A stretch of DNA of 64,000 nt from Halomonas sp. 54_146 (lineage in GTDB: Bacteria > Pseudomonadota > Gammaproteobacteria > Pseudomonadales > Halomonadaceae): contig NZ_LGEN01000016.1 in assembly GCF_001507855.1 (NCBI RefSeq), forward strand, positions 1 through 64,000, written 5' to 3'. Shown here one piece after another: positions 8,082-16,522 of the stretch; position 1 is the stretch's first letter; every line of letters starts with the position of its first letter. Position numbers and translations under genes: made by a program. Below the pieces are notes generated by a model, which saw only the letters and a list, made by a program, of their open reading frames with translations, did no database searches and had not been told where the DNA came from.

Positions 8082-9554
8082 ATGCACGCCCAACAGCAGC
8101 AACTGATCAATGGCGCCTGGGTTGCAGGCGAAGCAGACACCTTCAGCAAATATGATCCTGTTTCTGCCAAGCTGCTTTGGCAGGGGGCCTCGGCTTCGAG
8201 CAGGCAGGCCGCCGCCGCGATTGACGCGGCACGCGGCGCTTTCCCCGCCTGGGCGCGCACGCCCATTGCCGAGCGCCAAGCGCTGGTCGAGCGGTTTGCC
8301 GAGGTGCTTAAAACACGCGGTGAGGAGCTTGCCGTGGCGATTGCTTCTGAGACTGGCAAACCGCTTTGGGAAGCGCGCACCGAAGCGGGTGCCATGGTGG
8401 GCAAGGTGGCGCTCTCGGTTAAGGCGTATAACGAACGTACTGGCGAACGGGAAAAAGTGCTGGGCAGCGCCAAAGCCGTGCTGCGTCACCGCCCCCACGG
8501 CGTGATGGCGGTGTTTGGCCCCTACAACTTTCCAGGCCATTTGCCCAATGGCCATATGGTGCCTGCGCTGCTTGCCGGTAATACTGTAGTGTTTAAACCT
8601 AGCGACCAAACGCCGCTAACCGCCGATTTAACCCTGCAGTGCTGGTTAGAAGCCGGGCTTCCAGCCGGGGTGATTAACCTGGTACAGGGAGGCGTAGCGG
8701 TTGGCCAAGCGCTGGCAGGCAACCCGGGTATCGATGGCCTGCTGTTTACCGGCAGCGCCAAGGTGGGCGGCATGCTACAGCAGCAGTTTGCCGGGCAGCT
8801 GGATAAAATTCTGGCGCTGGAACTGGGCGGCAATAACCCCCTGGTGGTGAAGGATGTGGATGATGAGCGTGCCGCCGTGCTGGCTATTCTGCAGTCGGCG
8901 TTTCTCTCCGGCGGCCAGCGCTGCACCTGCGCACGGCGCTTAATGGTGCCGGAAGGTGCGGTGGGTGATCGCTTGATCGATGCGCTTTCAGAGGCGATCA
9001 CCAAGTTACACGTGGCCGGGCAGTTTGAGGAAAATCCTGCGCCGTTTTACGGCGGTTTGGTGAGTGTGGCCGCGGCGGATGGCCTGCTCAACGCCCAAGA
9101 GGAGCTTGAAACCATGGGCGGCACGGTGATCAACCGCATGAAGCGCCTGCAAGACAACACCAGCCTGTTAAGCCCAGCGCTGATCGACGTAACCGGCCTG
9201 GACGTGCCCGACGAGGAGCACTTCGGGCCGCTGCTGAAAATCCACCGTTACAGTGACTGGGATGAGGCGCTAGCGCTTGCCAACAACACCCGCTATGGGC
9301 TTTCCGCCGGGCTGATTGGTGGCGAACAGGCGGATTGGGATGACTTCTTGCTGCGCATTCGTGCGGGTATCGTCAACTGGAACCGCCAAACCACCGGTGC
9401 CTCCGGCGATGCGCCTTTCGGCGGCGTGGGCGACAGCGGCAATCACCGCCCCAGCGCTTACTATGCCGCAGACTACTGCGCCTACCCGGTTGCTTCTATG
9501 GAAGCCGACAGCCTGGAGATGCCCGAGACCCTGCCGCCGGGAGTCAGCCTATGA
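8082..9554 (+). CDS. astD: N-succinylglutamate 5-semialdehyde dehydrogenase
   Basis: The 490-residue aldehyde dehydrogenase oxidises succinylglutamate semialdehyde to succinylglutamate with NAD, the fourth AST step. It has the ALDH active site: general base Glu247 in [10 protein letters not shown] and nucleophile Cys281 in SGGQRCTC. The N-terminal [14 protein letters not shown] segment is typical of AstD. The chosen ATG at 8082 has an AGGAG site seven bases upstream; an in-frame ATG at 8049 lacks one. The stop codon overlaps the astB start by four bases (ATGA), indicating translational coupling. Confidence 0.95.
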   Translation: MHAQQQQLINGAWVAGEADTFSKYDPVSAKLLWQGASASSRQAAAAIDAARGAFPAWARTPIAERQALVERFAEVLKTRGEELAVAIASETGKPLWEARTEAGAMVGKVALSVKAYNERTGEREKVLGSAKAVLRHRPHGVMAVFGPYNFPGHLPNGHMVPALLAGNTVVFKPSDQTPLTADLTLQCWLEAGLPAGVINLVQGGVAVGQALAGNPGIDGLLFTGSAKVGGMLQQQFAGQLDKILALELGGNNPLVVKDVDDERAAVLAILQSAFLSGGQRCTCARRLMVPEGAVGDRLIDALSEAITKLHVAGQFEENPAPFYGGLVSVAAADGLLNAQEELETMGGTVINRMKRLQDNTSLLSPALIDVTGLDVPDEEHFGPLLKIHRYSDWDEALALANNTRYGLSAGLIGGEQADWDDFLLRIRAGIVNWNRQTTGASGDAPFGGVGDSGNHRPSAYYAADYCAYPVASMEADSLEMPETLPPGVSL

Positions 9555-10897
9555 GCATCAATCGCATTCAGGAAGTCAACTTCGATGGTTTGGTCGGCCC
9601 GACCCATAATTACTCGGGGCTGGCGGTGGGCAACGTCGCTTCCATGAGTCATGGTGGCTTGGTTTCCAACCCTAAAGAAGGCGCGCTGCAGGGGCTTTTA
9701 AAGATGAAGTCGCTGATGGACGCAGGCTACGCCCAGGGTGTGCTGCCACCCCAACAACGCCCCGATATAGGTGCGCTGCGGGATTTAGGTTTTAGCGGCA
9801 GCAACAGTGAGGTGTTGGCTCGCGCCGCTCGTGAGGCCCCGCAGCTGCTGCGGGCGGTGTGTTCGGCTTCGAGTATGTGGACCGCTAACGCGGGGTCCAT
9901 TACCCCCAGCGCTGACGTGCCCGATGGCCGGGTACACTTCACGCCCGCCAACTTACAATCAAGCTTTCACCGTTACCTAGAACCGCAAACCACCGGTCGC
10001 GTGCTGCAGGCTATTTTCCACGATGAGCACCACTTCGCCCACCACCCGATACTGCCTGCCACGCCTGCCTTTTCTGATGAAGGCGCGGCCAATCACACCC
10101 GCCTGTGCGGTGAGTACGGCGAACCTGGCGTTCATCTGTTTGTGTATGGCCGCCAAGCGTTTGGCGGAGAGCGTGAGCCAACACGATTCCCAGCCAGGCA
10201 AACCCTGGAAGCCAGCCAAGCCGTGGCCCGCCAGCACGGGTTAACCGATGCACAAACGGTGTTTGCCCAGCAGCACCCGGACGCCATCGACGCGGGCGTA
10301 TTCCACAACGATGTGATTGCCGTGGGCAATGGCCCCGTGTTGCTCTACCACGAAATGGCGTTTTTGGATGAGGAGCGCACGCTTGATGAACTGCGCGCCA
10401 AAATGAGCACGCCGCTGATTCCTGTACGGGTGCCGGTGGAAGCTGTGAGCATGGAAGATGCGGTAGCGTCGTATTTATTCAATTCACAGCTGCTTTCTAA
10501 CCCCGATGGCACCATGACCCTGGTAGTGCCCAGCGAATGCCAGGAGCGCGAAGCGGTATGGCGTACCATTCAAGATTTCATCCTGGCGGGCAATAACCCC
10601 ATTGGCGAAGTGATCGTTAAAGACGTTAAGCAGAGCATGCGCAACGGCGGCGGCCCCGCCTGCCTGCGCCTGCGCGTTGTGCTAACGGACGCCGAACGCG
10701 CAGCACTTACTGGCCGCGTGCTGCTTAACGATGCGCTGTATGGCGATCTTACCGCTTGGGTAAACCGCCACTACCGCGACCGCCTTGCAGTAGATGATCT
10801 TGCCGACCCTCAGCTCGCGGAAGAATCCTTAACCGCGCTAGATGAGTTAACGCAGCTGTTAAAGATTGGGCCTGTTTACCCCTTCCAGTTAGGGTAG
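9551..10897 (+). CDS. astB: N-succinylarginine dihydrolase
   Basis: The 448-residue enzyme hydrolyses N2-succinylarginine to succinylornithine, two ammonia and CO2, the second AST step. It belongs to the amidinotransferase-type (pentein) fold. The catalytic Cys-His-Glu set fits Cys371 ([10 protein letters not shown]), His252 ([12 protein letters not shown]) and Glu177 ([11 protein letters not shown]), matching the spacing of characterised AstB. The N-terminal [20 protein letters not shown] is a family hallmark. It is the last gene of the operon here; astE, which releases glutamate and succinate, does not follow and must be elsewhere. Confidence 0.96.
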   Translation: MSINRIQEVNFDGLVGPTHNYSGLAVGNVASMSHGGLVSNPKEGALQGLLKMKSLMDAGYAQGVLPPQQRPDIGALRDLGFSGSNSEVLARAAREAPQLLRAVCSASSMWTANAGSITPSADVPDGRVHFTPANLQSSFHRYLEPQTTGRVLQAIFHDEHHFAHHPILPATPAFSDEGAANHTRLCGEYGEPGVHLFVYGRQAFGGEREPTRFPARQTLEASQAVARQHGLTDAQTVFAQQHPDAIDAGVFHNDVIAVGNGPVLLYHEMAFLDEERTLDELRAKMSTPLIPVRVPVEAVSMEDAVASYLFNSQLLSNPDGTMTLVVPSECQEREAVWRTIQDFILAGNNPIGEVIVKDVKQSMRNGGGPACLRLRVVLTDAERAALTGRVLLNDALYGDLTAWVNRHYRDRLAVDDLADPQLAEESLTALDELTQLLKIGPVYPFQLG

Positions 10898-10923
10898 GGG
10901 CTGAGGTGCTCAGGCTACAGCCC
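10898..10923. terminator. Hairpin after astB
   Basis: Arms gggctg (10898-10903) and cagccc (10918-10923) could pair, with a competing inner stem ctgag/ctcag at 10901-10905 and 10909-10913. There is no clear T run, so it may be only a 3'-end hairpin between the convergent astB and RES genes. Confidence 0.3.
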
Positions 10924-10990
10924 GTTAGCTATTCACGCAGAGAGAGTTAGGCGATGCCCAGAGCAATGAGCGTTACTTGCGGCGCGTAAC

Positions 10991-11455
10991 TTACAGCCGC
11001 CGGTCAGGCTCAAAGTCGATAGGGGTGGCATTTTCCACCACCTGTTTAAAATTGGGGTGAGCTGGGTTGAGCAGGTAGTTTCGCTCACGGGGAACCACAA
11101 CGCTGGGCACAGCCAAGGCTAAACTGCTTTGGCTCGCTAGCCATATGTCACCTAGTTCCGCAGTAGAAGCAGGTGCTGGTTCTTCACGCCAATCGCTGGG
11201 CCATTGCTCGTTGGGTAGCTGTAACACCGACTGGGAGGGCAGTTGAAGCGCTAACAGCGCGTAGTGCTGCAGCAGGCTGTAATCTTCCAGGTGTACCATT
11301 ATTTCCAGAATGGCCAAGGATTCAGAGCTGGCAAGATAAATACACCGCTGGCCACGGCTATTCCAACGGCCGCCATAGCGCCGTGCGCCTTCTCCATCAA
11401 ACGCACTTGCCAGCCATTTTCGCTTCACCAGGCGGTAAGCGAGAAGGTGGCTCAT
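10991..11455 (-). CDS. RES-domain toxin (NAD-consuming toxin of a type II TA pair)
   Basis: This 154-residue protein is a RES-domain toxin. Characterised RES toxins degrade NAD by phosphorolysis or hydrolysis, or ADP-ribosylate target proteins. The name-giving residues are visible: Arg30 in GGRWNSRG, Glu51 in LAILEIMVHL and the Ser of VPSVVVPRER, followed by the usual LLNPAHPNF. It starts inside the stop region of the upstream antitoxin gene (four-base overlap), giving tight translational coupling. Which NAD-directed activity it has cannot be decided from sequence. The pair lies directly downstream of, and convergent with, the ast operon. Confidence 0.9.
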   Translation of the reverse strand: MSHLLAYRLVKRKWLASAFDGEGARRYGGRWNSRGQRCIYLASSESLAILEIMVHLEDYSLLQHYALLALQLPSQSVLQLPNEQWPSDWREEPAPASTAELGDIWLASQSSLALAVPSVVVPRERNYLLNPAHPNFKQVVENATPIDFEPDRRL

Positions 11456-11901
11456 GCGAAGACTCCATGCTCCAGGCGTCCAATCAAATCGAGGACAGCC
11501 TCGGTCTCTGCCGAGGTAGCAATCATTTCAAGCGGACGACGCCCCCCAAGACCCCGCACTGGGTTAAGTAGCCACTGGCGTGCTCGTTCGTTATCACCCT
11601 CAAAAAGCTCGGATGCCGCGTTAAGTACCTCGGCGAAGCGGTACAGGCGGTCGCTTTCATCAACGTTAAACTGGCCTGCTTTTGCACGACGCTGAAGGGT
11701 CGCAGGGGGAATAGCCACGTAGCGGGCAAGCTCTTTGTGTTCTAAACCAGAAGCGGCTACCAGCTTTTTATAAACGGTAAAGCTCATGCCTTCTTTTAAG
11801 ACGTTGTAGAGCTGCGCGCCCCGCGCGGGGATGCCAACCGTTTGCCAAAATGTCGGCACGCTGGTTTTGGGTGCGTGGTAGCTCTTTAGTGCTGTGGCCA
11901 T
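11452..11901 (-). CDS. Xre/MbcA/ParS-type antitoxin (DUF2384 C-terminus)
   Basis: The 149-residue antitoxin partner of the RES toxin has two parts. The first is an Xre-like helix-turn-helix region (about residues 40-95, with KELARYVAIPPATLQRR). The second is the DUF2384 C-terminal domain that blocks the toxin active site (LFEGDNERARQWLLNPVRGLGGRRPLEM split over two helices). The start at 11899-11901 is chosen because an AGGAGG site lies five bases upstream. The longest open frame, beginning at 11964, would place its start inside the -35 element. The antitoxin-first order with a four-base overlap is standard for this family. Confidence 0.88.
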   Translation of the reverse strand: MATALKSYHAPKTSVPTFWQTVGIPARGAQLYNVLKEGMSFTVYKKLVAASGLEHKELARYVAIPPATLQRRAKAGQFNVDESDRLYRFAEVLNAASELFEGDNERARQWLLNPVRGLGGRRPLEMIATSAETEAVLDLIGRLEHGVFA

Positions 11902-11924
11902 CATAGCCTCCTTTTTTATCATTT

Positions 11925-11964
11925 GATATATTGTTAATATATCTTTTGATTTTTTTGTTGGCAA
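11925..11964 (-). promoter_or_regulatory. Promoter and operator of the Xre-RES operon
   Basis: On the minus strand, TTGCCA (11959-11964) and TATATT (11936-11941) are separated by 17 bases, a good sigma-70 match. A perfect 7-bp inverted repeat (gatatat, five-base gap, atatatc; 11925-11943) covers the -10 box. An Xre antitoxin binding there would block transcription, fitting the autoregulation known for such pairs. Confidence 0.65.
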
Positions 11965-12104
11965 GCTTAGTTATGTGCTTAGGCAGCGTAGAAAGGTAAA
12001 TGGCTGACTTCATCCTTTCATGTTTATCGCCTACTCTGGCGGGTAGTCGTTTTTACGCACCTATTTTTATGCACCCATTCTTATGTATTAACGAAGGCAA
12101 CGCG

Positions 12105-13427
12105 ATGAGTCATGCACTGACTGGACATAACCGCCCTCAGCAGGTAATTGAGGCAACCCATCAGGCCAATAAGACATTGGCAACGGCCACTCGCCAAGCC
12201 AAATACGCCAAAATGGCGGCGTCGCCGTACCGCTTTTTCCGCGGCAGTAACCATTTGTACTGGCATGATGTATGGCACGATTGGCGCTTTGCCCTATTTG
12301 GCGGCTGGCCAGAAACCCAAACGTGGCTGCAGGGCGATGCCCATGTCTATAACTTTGGCGCTTATGGTCACCACGATGATCAGGTGCGCTACGGCATGGA
12401 TGACTTCGACGATGCGCTCATTGGCGACTACCAATATGATCTGTGGCGGCTGGCGATTAGTGTCGTGTTAGATGCTCGCGAAAACGCCGAGCTGGATGCA
12501 AAAGCGATTGATAAAGCGCTCAAAAAATTAATAGAAAGCTACTATAAAACGCTGGCTGATTACGTTGACGCCAAGCCCATTCACGCAGTAACTCTCGACA
12601 GCGCCAAAGGCCCGCTAAAGCCTTTTATGAGTAAAGTGGCGGATAAACAGAGCCGTGTTCGTATGCTTGAAAAGTGGACACGTCTGGATGAGCAGAAAGG
12701 CCGCCAATTCGCCGAGCGCCCCGGCAAGCTTGCCAATCTACCGGCGGATGTAGCTAGCCAACTGCGCCGGCTGATTGAGCAGGAGTATCAGCAAACACTG
12801 CAACACGCTATTAAAGAGAGTGACCCTCACCATTTTCGTGTCAAAGATACGGCACGGCGTGTGGGCGCTGGCACCGGTTCGCTGGGCGTAGAGCGCTATT
12901 ATGTATTGATCGAAGGCGGTGTTGAGCATGAGCATGATGACATCATTCTGGATGTCAAAGAGCAGGTCACACCGGAAGCGTTTCGGCTGATGGATAAAGC
13001 ACAGCAGCAGGCATGGCGAAAGCTGTTTCCTAACGAAGGCATACGCCATGCGGCGGCGTTTCATGCGATTGCCGAGCACCCAGATGCCTATCTCGGCTGG
13101 CTGACCATGAACGGTAAGGTATTTTCGGTTCGCGAGCGCTCACCGTTCAAGAAAGACTTTCCGACCCATAAACTTTCGGGCGGGAAGTCGTATCGGAAGT
13201 TGGCACAGCAGTGGGGAGAAATTCTTGCCCGTGAGCATTTGCGCGGCGCTCGGGCGCTTAACCAGGGGGATTCAACACGCTTTGCTAAAGCAGTTGGCCA
13301 ACGCTTAAGAGGGCGTGAAGACCTGTTTGTGGAGGTGATTTCAACACTGGCGGTAGCCTATGCCGACTGCGTAGAGCAGGACTACGCGGTGTTTATCGAC
13401 CACTTTCTGGCGGCCGGTTCTTCTTAG
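12105..13427 (+). CDS. DUF2252 family protein
   Basis: The 440-residue soluble protein belongs to DUF2252, a widespread uncharacterised family with a remote kinase-like appearance. The family landmarks are present: SPYRFFRGSNHLYWHD near residue 37, QGDAHVYNFGAYG, the acidic MDDFDDALIGDYQYDLWRL block, and a C-terminal YADCVEQDYAVF. The ATG at 12105 is preceded by GAAGG. The longest frame from 12000 adds 35 residues without similarity. It is divergent from the toxin-antitoxin operon and probably independent of it. The catalytic role, if any, is unknown. Confidence 0.85.
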   Translation: MSHALTGHNRPQQVIEATHQANKTLATATRQAKYAKMAASPYRFFRGSNHLYWHDVWHDWRFALFGGWPETQTWLQGDAHVYNFGAYGHHDDQVRYGMDDFDDALIGDYQYDLWRLAISVVLDARENAELDAKAIDKALKKLIESYYKTLADYVDAKPIHAVTLDSAKGPLKPFMSKVADKQSRVRMLEKWTRLDEQKGRQFAERPGKLANLPADVASQLRRLIEQEYQQTLQHAIKESDPHHFRVKDTARRVGAGTGSLGVERYYVLIEGGVEHEHDDIILDVKEQVTPEAFRLMDKAQQQAWRKLFPNEGIRHAAAFHAIAEHPDAYLGWLTMNGKVFSVRERSPFKKDFPTHKLSGGKSYRKLAQQWGEILAREHLRGARALNQGDSTRFAKAVGQRLRGREDLFVEVISTLAVAYADCVEQDYAVFIDHFLAAGSS

Positions 13428-13441
13428 TTGCCAGCCAAAAA

Positions 13442-13502
13442 AAGCCGAGCTGCCTAGGTGCTGTAAGTCCCTATGTACCTATGCACCTAAGTGGCTCGGC
13501 TT
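13442..13502. terminator. Bidirectional terminator between DUF2252 and SPFH genes
   Basis: Arms aagccgagc (13442-13450) and gctcggctt (13494-13502) extend inward through gcctaggtgc and gcacctaag. The minus strand continues into a run of seven T, so termination is strongest for the SPFH operon. Confidence 0.7.
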
Positions 13503-13534
13503 ACTGCTGTTTCAATAGCTAAGTGTGCAGGCGG

Positions 13535-14584
13535 TTAGTGGCCGCTGGCGGCACCGCCGACGATCCCGCTACGAAATTCGCTGTCACTGCGGCGGCTGTT
13601 AAGATGGTTTTTCACGGTATCTTCAGGTGAGCCGGCCATTTCTCGGAACATACCCATAGAGCCAAGCAGCGCTGAGGATTCATAAGGCACGAATACCCGT
13701 TCGCCGTCTTTCGCCATGTTGGGTAATACTTTGATATAGCTTTGGCCGAGCAGGTAACCCACGACGGTACGCTTGTTTTCTTCGCTATCGCCAATGGCGC
13801 TAAGCACCAGCTTGATCGACTCCTGCTCACCTTGGGCGCGTAGGATAGCCGACTCTTTATCACCTTGGGCGTTAAGAATTGAGGATTCACGCTGGCCTTG
13901 TGCCATGGCAATCGCGGCTGATTTTTCACCCTCTGCTTCAGTGACGGTGGCACGACGCTTACGTTCGGCGGCCATCTGCAGGCGCATAGCGGTTTCTACC
14001 TCTTCCGGCATGGCGATATCTTGCACCTCTACGCGGGAGATTTTGACTCCCCACTTGGAAGCAGGCTCTTCCATCGCGGCTTGAATCTCGTTGTTTACTT
14101 CCGCGCGTGATTCAAACAGCTTATCCAGTTCCATCTTACCGACCACCGAGCGCAGCGTGGTTTTAGCCAGTACTTCCACCGCTTGGCTCATGTTTTCCAC
14201 TTCGTACACCGCCCGTTTCGGGTCGATGATCTGATAGTACAGCGCGCCGTTAATGCGCACGGTGACGTTATCGGTGGTGACAACCGGCTGGCCGGGAAAA
14301 TCCATGACCGTTTCGCGGCGGTCGATACGGATTTCGTCGGTGGTAATCGCGTTGTAGTCTTCGCCCATTTTGCGGTAACGCAGCATGGTGATGGCGCGGG
14401 GTTGCTCGATAAACGGAATAATGATGTTAATGCCGCTTTCTAAAACGCGGTGGAACGAACCAAGGCGTTCAACCACCATCACTTCCGATTGGCGGATGAT
14501 GATCAGGCCTTTAGAGATGATCAGAACCGCGATCACGACAATAATCAGGCTTATTAATAAACCTGGGCTAATAGGTAAATCCAT
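13535..14584 (-). CDS. SPFH/band 7 membrane protein (stomatin/QmcA-like)
   Basis: The 349-residue protein has one N-terminal membrane segment (about residues 7-30). The SPFH domain (GLIIIRQSEVMVVERLGSFH through VEVQDIAMPEEV) follows, then a long alanine/glutamate/glutamine coiled coil with repeated AQG motifs (about 215-260). It forms oligomeric scaffolds in membrane microdomains and is typically paired with an NfeD protein, which lies immediately upstream with a two-base gap. The C-terminal tail is serine- and glycine-rich. The specific client is unknown; QmcA and slipin-type homologues are linked to membrane protein quality control. Confidence 0.9.
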   Translation of the reverse strand: MDLPISPGLLISLIIVVIAVLIISKGLIIIRQSEVMVVERLGSFHRVLESGINIIIPFIEQPRAITMLRYRKMGEDYNAITTDEIRIDRRETVMDFPGQPVVTTDNVTVRINGALYYQIIDPKRAVYEVENMSQAVEVLAKTTLRSVVGKMELDKLFESRAEVNNEIQAAMEEPASKWGVKISRVEVQDIAMPEEVETAMRLQMAAERKRRATVTEAEGEKSAAIAMAQGQRESSILNAQGDKESAILRAQGEQESIKLVLSAIGDSEENKRTVVGYLLGQSYIKVLPNMAKDGERVFVPYESSALLGSMGMFREMAGSPEDTVKNHLNSRRSDSEFRSGIVGGAASGH

Positions 14585-14586
14585 GG

Positions 14587-15081
14587 TTAAGGTTCCTTGC
14601 GCTGGGAAGAGTTATCTTGAGGGGAAGTGTTGTCAGGCTGATGTAATGCAACCAGCGCAGTGGTGCCTTCAAAACGTCTAAACACAACCGGCGTACCACC
14701 AGGTAGCTCGGTTTCACCGCTTTCAAGTACGCGCAAACGGTAGAAATCGCCGTTTACTTTAATGCCAGTAGCATCGTCAAAATCGCGGCGCAGGGTAGTG
14801 TAGCGCTTGCCTTTTTCTACGCCCGTGCCTGTTGTGCCGTAGGCCACGCCACGGGGGGAGAAACGCGGACGAATAACCATAATGCACAGTGGCAGCAGTA
14901 CACCGGTAAAAATGCCCATGCTGAGCAGCTGCCAGGGAAGCGTTAGCCCCAGCGTAGTAACCGCCGCCGTTAGCGCTGCGGCAATACCAAGCGCAAGCAG
15001 CACCATCGCGCCAGAGGTTAATTCACCCAAGCTAAGCAGTAGTGCCAGTACTAGCCATGTATAAGCAGGATTCCAGTCCAT
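14587..15081 (-). CDS. NfeD-family membrane protein
   Basis: The 164-residue protein has three hydrophobic segments (about residues 8-70) followed by a small soluble OB-fold domain (about 85-145, ending GTPVVFRRFEGTTALVALHQ). This is the short NfeD/YbbK type. Such proteins partner SPFH proteins, and the stomatin-like gene follows two bases downstream. The operon order nfeD then SPFH is conserved in many bacteria. The C-terminus is a polar tail rich in Gln and Ser. No protease domain is present, unlike long NfeD proteins. Confidence 0.88.
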   Translation of the reverse strand: MDWNPAYTWLVLALLLSLGELTSGAMVLLALGIAAALTAAVTTLGLTLPWQLLSMGIFTGVLLPLCIMVIRPRFSPRGVAYGTTGTGVEKGKRYTTLRRDFDDATGIKVNGDFYRLRVLESGETELPGGTPVVFRRFEGTTALVALHQPDNTSPQDNSSQRKEP

Positions 15082-15203
15082 AGCCTCTCCTAAAACTAAT
15101 TAATGGCATATTCCTAGGGTAACTCATTAACGGCCTCTTGACCTGCGGGCAACCCATAGGTTCTAAACTTTAACCATCGCTATTTACTAACAGGAGAACT
15201 GCT

Positions 15204-15650
15204 ATGTCGCTATCTAATCTGGTTGGCACTACTAAGAATAATCCCCTGGCTCCGTGCAGGAAATTTAATGCACCTGTCGCGCTGATACTGGCAACTATGC
15301 TGATAGCGCCGCTTAGTTACGCTCATCAGCATGATTCAGAACAGCACTCTGGGGCCCACGGCCACCATGAAGGCGCTCATCAACAGGGCGAAGATGATCC
15401 TGCTATAGCCGCGTACAAAGCCGCCAACGACAAAATGCATCAAGATATGGCGATGTCGTTCACTGGTGACCCTGATGTGGATTTTGCCAAAGGCATGATT
15501 CCTCATCATGAAGGTGCCATCGCCATGGCTGAAATTGTGCTGAAGTACGGCGAAGATGAAGAGATTCTTCAACTGGCAGAGGACATTATTGCTGCTCAAG
15601 AGAGTGAAATCGCCTTCTTGCGCGAGTGGTTAAATCAGCAAGGCGACTAA
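15204..15650 (+). CDS. DUF305 / CopM-like periplasmic protein
   Basis: The 148-residue exported protein begins with a signal peptide whose hydrophobic core is VALILATMLIAPLSYA, cleaved before HQHDSE. A His-rich linker (about residues 41-65) precedes the DUF305 helical domain. That domain contains the conserved DFAKGMIPHHEGAIAMAE, whose paired histidines and methionines are proposed metal ligands. DUF305/CopM homologues bind copper or other metals in the periplasm. A CAGGAGA ribosome site precedes the ATG. No copper-resistance genes are adjacent, so the metal is unproven. Confidence 0.85.
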   Translation: MSLSNLVGTTKNNPLAPCRKFNAPVALILATMLIAPLSYAHQHDSEQHSGAHGHHEGAHQQGEDDPAIAAYKAANDKMHQDMAMSFTGDPDVDFAKGMIPHHEGAIAMAEIVLKYGEDEEILQLAEDIIAAQESEIAFLREWLNQQGD

Positions 15651-15721
15651 GCCGTTTTTTGCATAAACCGATGTGCCAGTAACGATCACGGGAGTGCTAT
15701 TCTTCCTGCCTGTCTTCATTT

Positions 15722-15762
15722 ATAACGACGATTTCCATAACGACTATTTCCATAATGACTAT
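15722..15762. repeat. 15-bp tandem repeat, 2.7 copies
   Basis: The units ataacgacgatttcc (15722-15736) and ataacgactatttcc (15737-15751) plus a partial copy end just before the ribosome site of the TRIC-type gene. Confidence 0.8.
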
Positions 15763-15775
15763 AAAGGAGAAGTGC

Positions 15776-16489
15776 GTGTCGGGCGTGATTTATTGGCTGG
15801 ATATGGCAGGGGTAGTGGTGTTTGCGTTATCGGGTGTGATTTTGGCGTGCCGTTCGCGAATGGACCCGATAGGCATGCTGGTGTTGGCGGCGGTAACCGG
15901 CATTGGTGGGGGTACACTGCGGGATTTAGTGCTGGGTGTACGGCCGGTATTCTGGGTAACAGACCCAACGTACCTGTGGGTGATTTTAGCGACTGTTGGT
16001 GTGTCGCTGGTGGGCTTTCACTATATCCACCGCCTGTCGCGGGGCTTTTTGCCGGTCGCCGATGCCTTTGGGTTGGCGCTGTTCACCGTTATTGGTGCCC
16101 ATAAAGCGCTGCTGCTGGGTACGTCTGGCACGGTGGCGGTGCTGATGGGCATGATGACCGGCGTGGCCGGCGGTATGATTCGTGATGTGCTGGCACAGCG
16201 AGTACCCATGGTGCTGCGCGAAGAGATCTATGCCACCGCCGCGATGGCGGGTGGGAGCGTTTACGTGGCGCTGCATGCGTTAGATGCGCCGCTGACTATC
16301 GCCATTGCCGCCTCACTAAGCGTGACCCTTGGGCTGCGTTTAGCCGCTATTTACTGGCATTTGGCGCTGCCGGTGTTTGCCTGGGTCACGGTGCCGCCCA
16401 AACCCCATGATGAGAAGGTGCCGCTTTCCACACCGGAAAAGGCCAAAGAGCGAGTGAAGATGATTCGTCGGGAACGCAAACGGCGCTAG
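15776..16489 (+). CDS. TRIC-type cation channel family protein (UPF0126, YadS/YicG-like)
   Basis: The 237-residue membrane protein has the duplicated three-helix arrangement of prokaryotic TRIC channels. The two glycine-rich motifs GIGGGTLRDLVLG and GVAGGMIRDVLAQ mark equivalent positions in the two halves. Family members are trimeric, potassium-permeable channels in the inner membrane. The GTG at 15776 is taken as start because AAGGAG at 15764-15769 lies six bases upstream; an ATG at 15755 overlaps that site and would lack one. The C-terminus is a basic cytoplasmic tail. Physiological role unknown. Confidence 0.85.
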   Translation: MSGVIYWLDMAGVVVFALSGVILACRSRMDPIGMLVLAAVTGIGGGTLRDLVLGVRPVFWVTDPTYLWVILATVGVSLVGFHYIHRLSRGFLPVADAFGLALFTVIGAHKALLLGTSGTVAVLMGMMTGVAGGMIRDVLAQRVPMVLREEIYATAAMAGGSVYVALHALDAPLTIAIAASLSVTLGLRLAAIYWHLALPVFAWVTVPPKPHDEKVPLSTPEKAKERVKMIRRERKRR

Positions 16490-16494
16490 CGGCG

Positions 16495-16522
16495 AATCAT
16501 TAAGGGCTAATCATTAAAGGCT
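16495..16522. repeat. 14-bp tandem duplication spanning the AsmA-like stop codon
   Basis: The units aatcattaagggct (16495-16508) and aatcattaaaggct (16509-16522) differ at one base. The junction falls in the stop codon of the minus-strand gene (16507-16509). Confidence 0.75.

Noticed and set aside
11902-11964. Longer start for the Xre antitoxin
   Set aside because: It would begin inside the -35 box of the predicted promoter; the ATG at 11901 has an ideal AGGAGG site.
15673-16104. 143-codon frame overlapping the TRIC-type gene
   Set aside because: Its start region translates the 15-bp repeat into YNDDFHNDYFHNDY and the rest is the wrong frame of a clear membrane protein gene.
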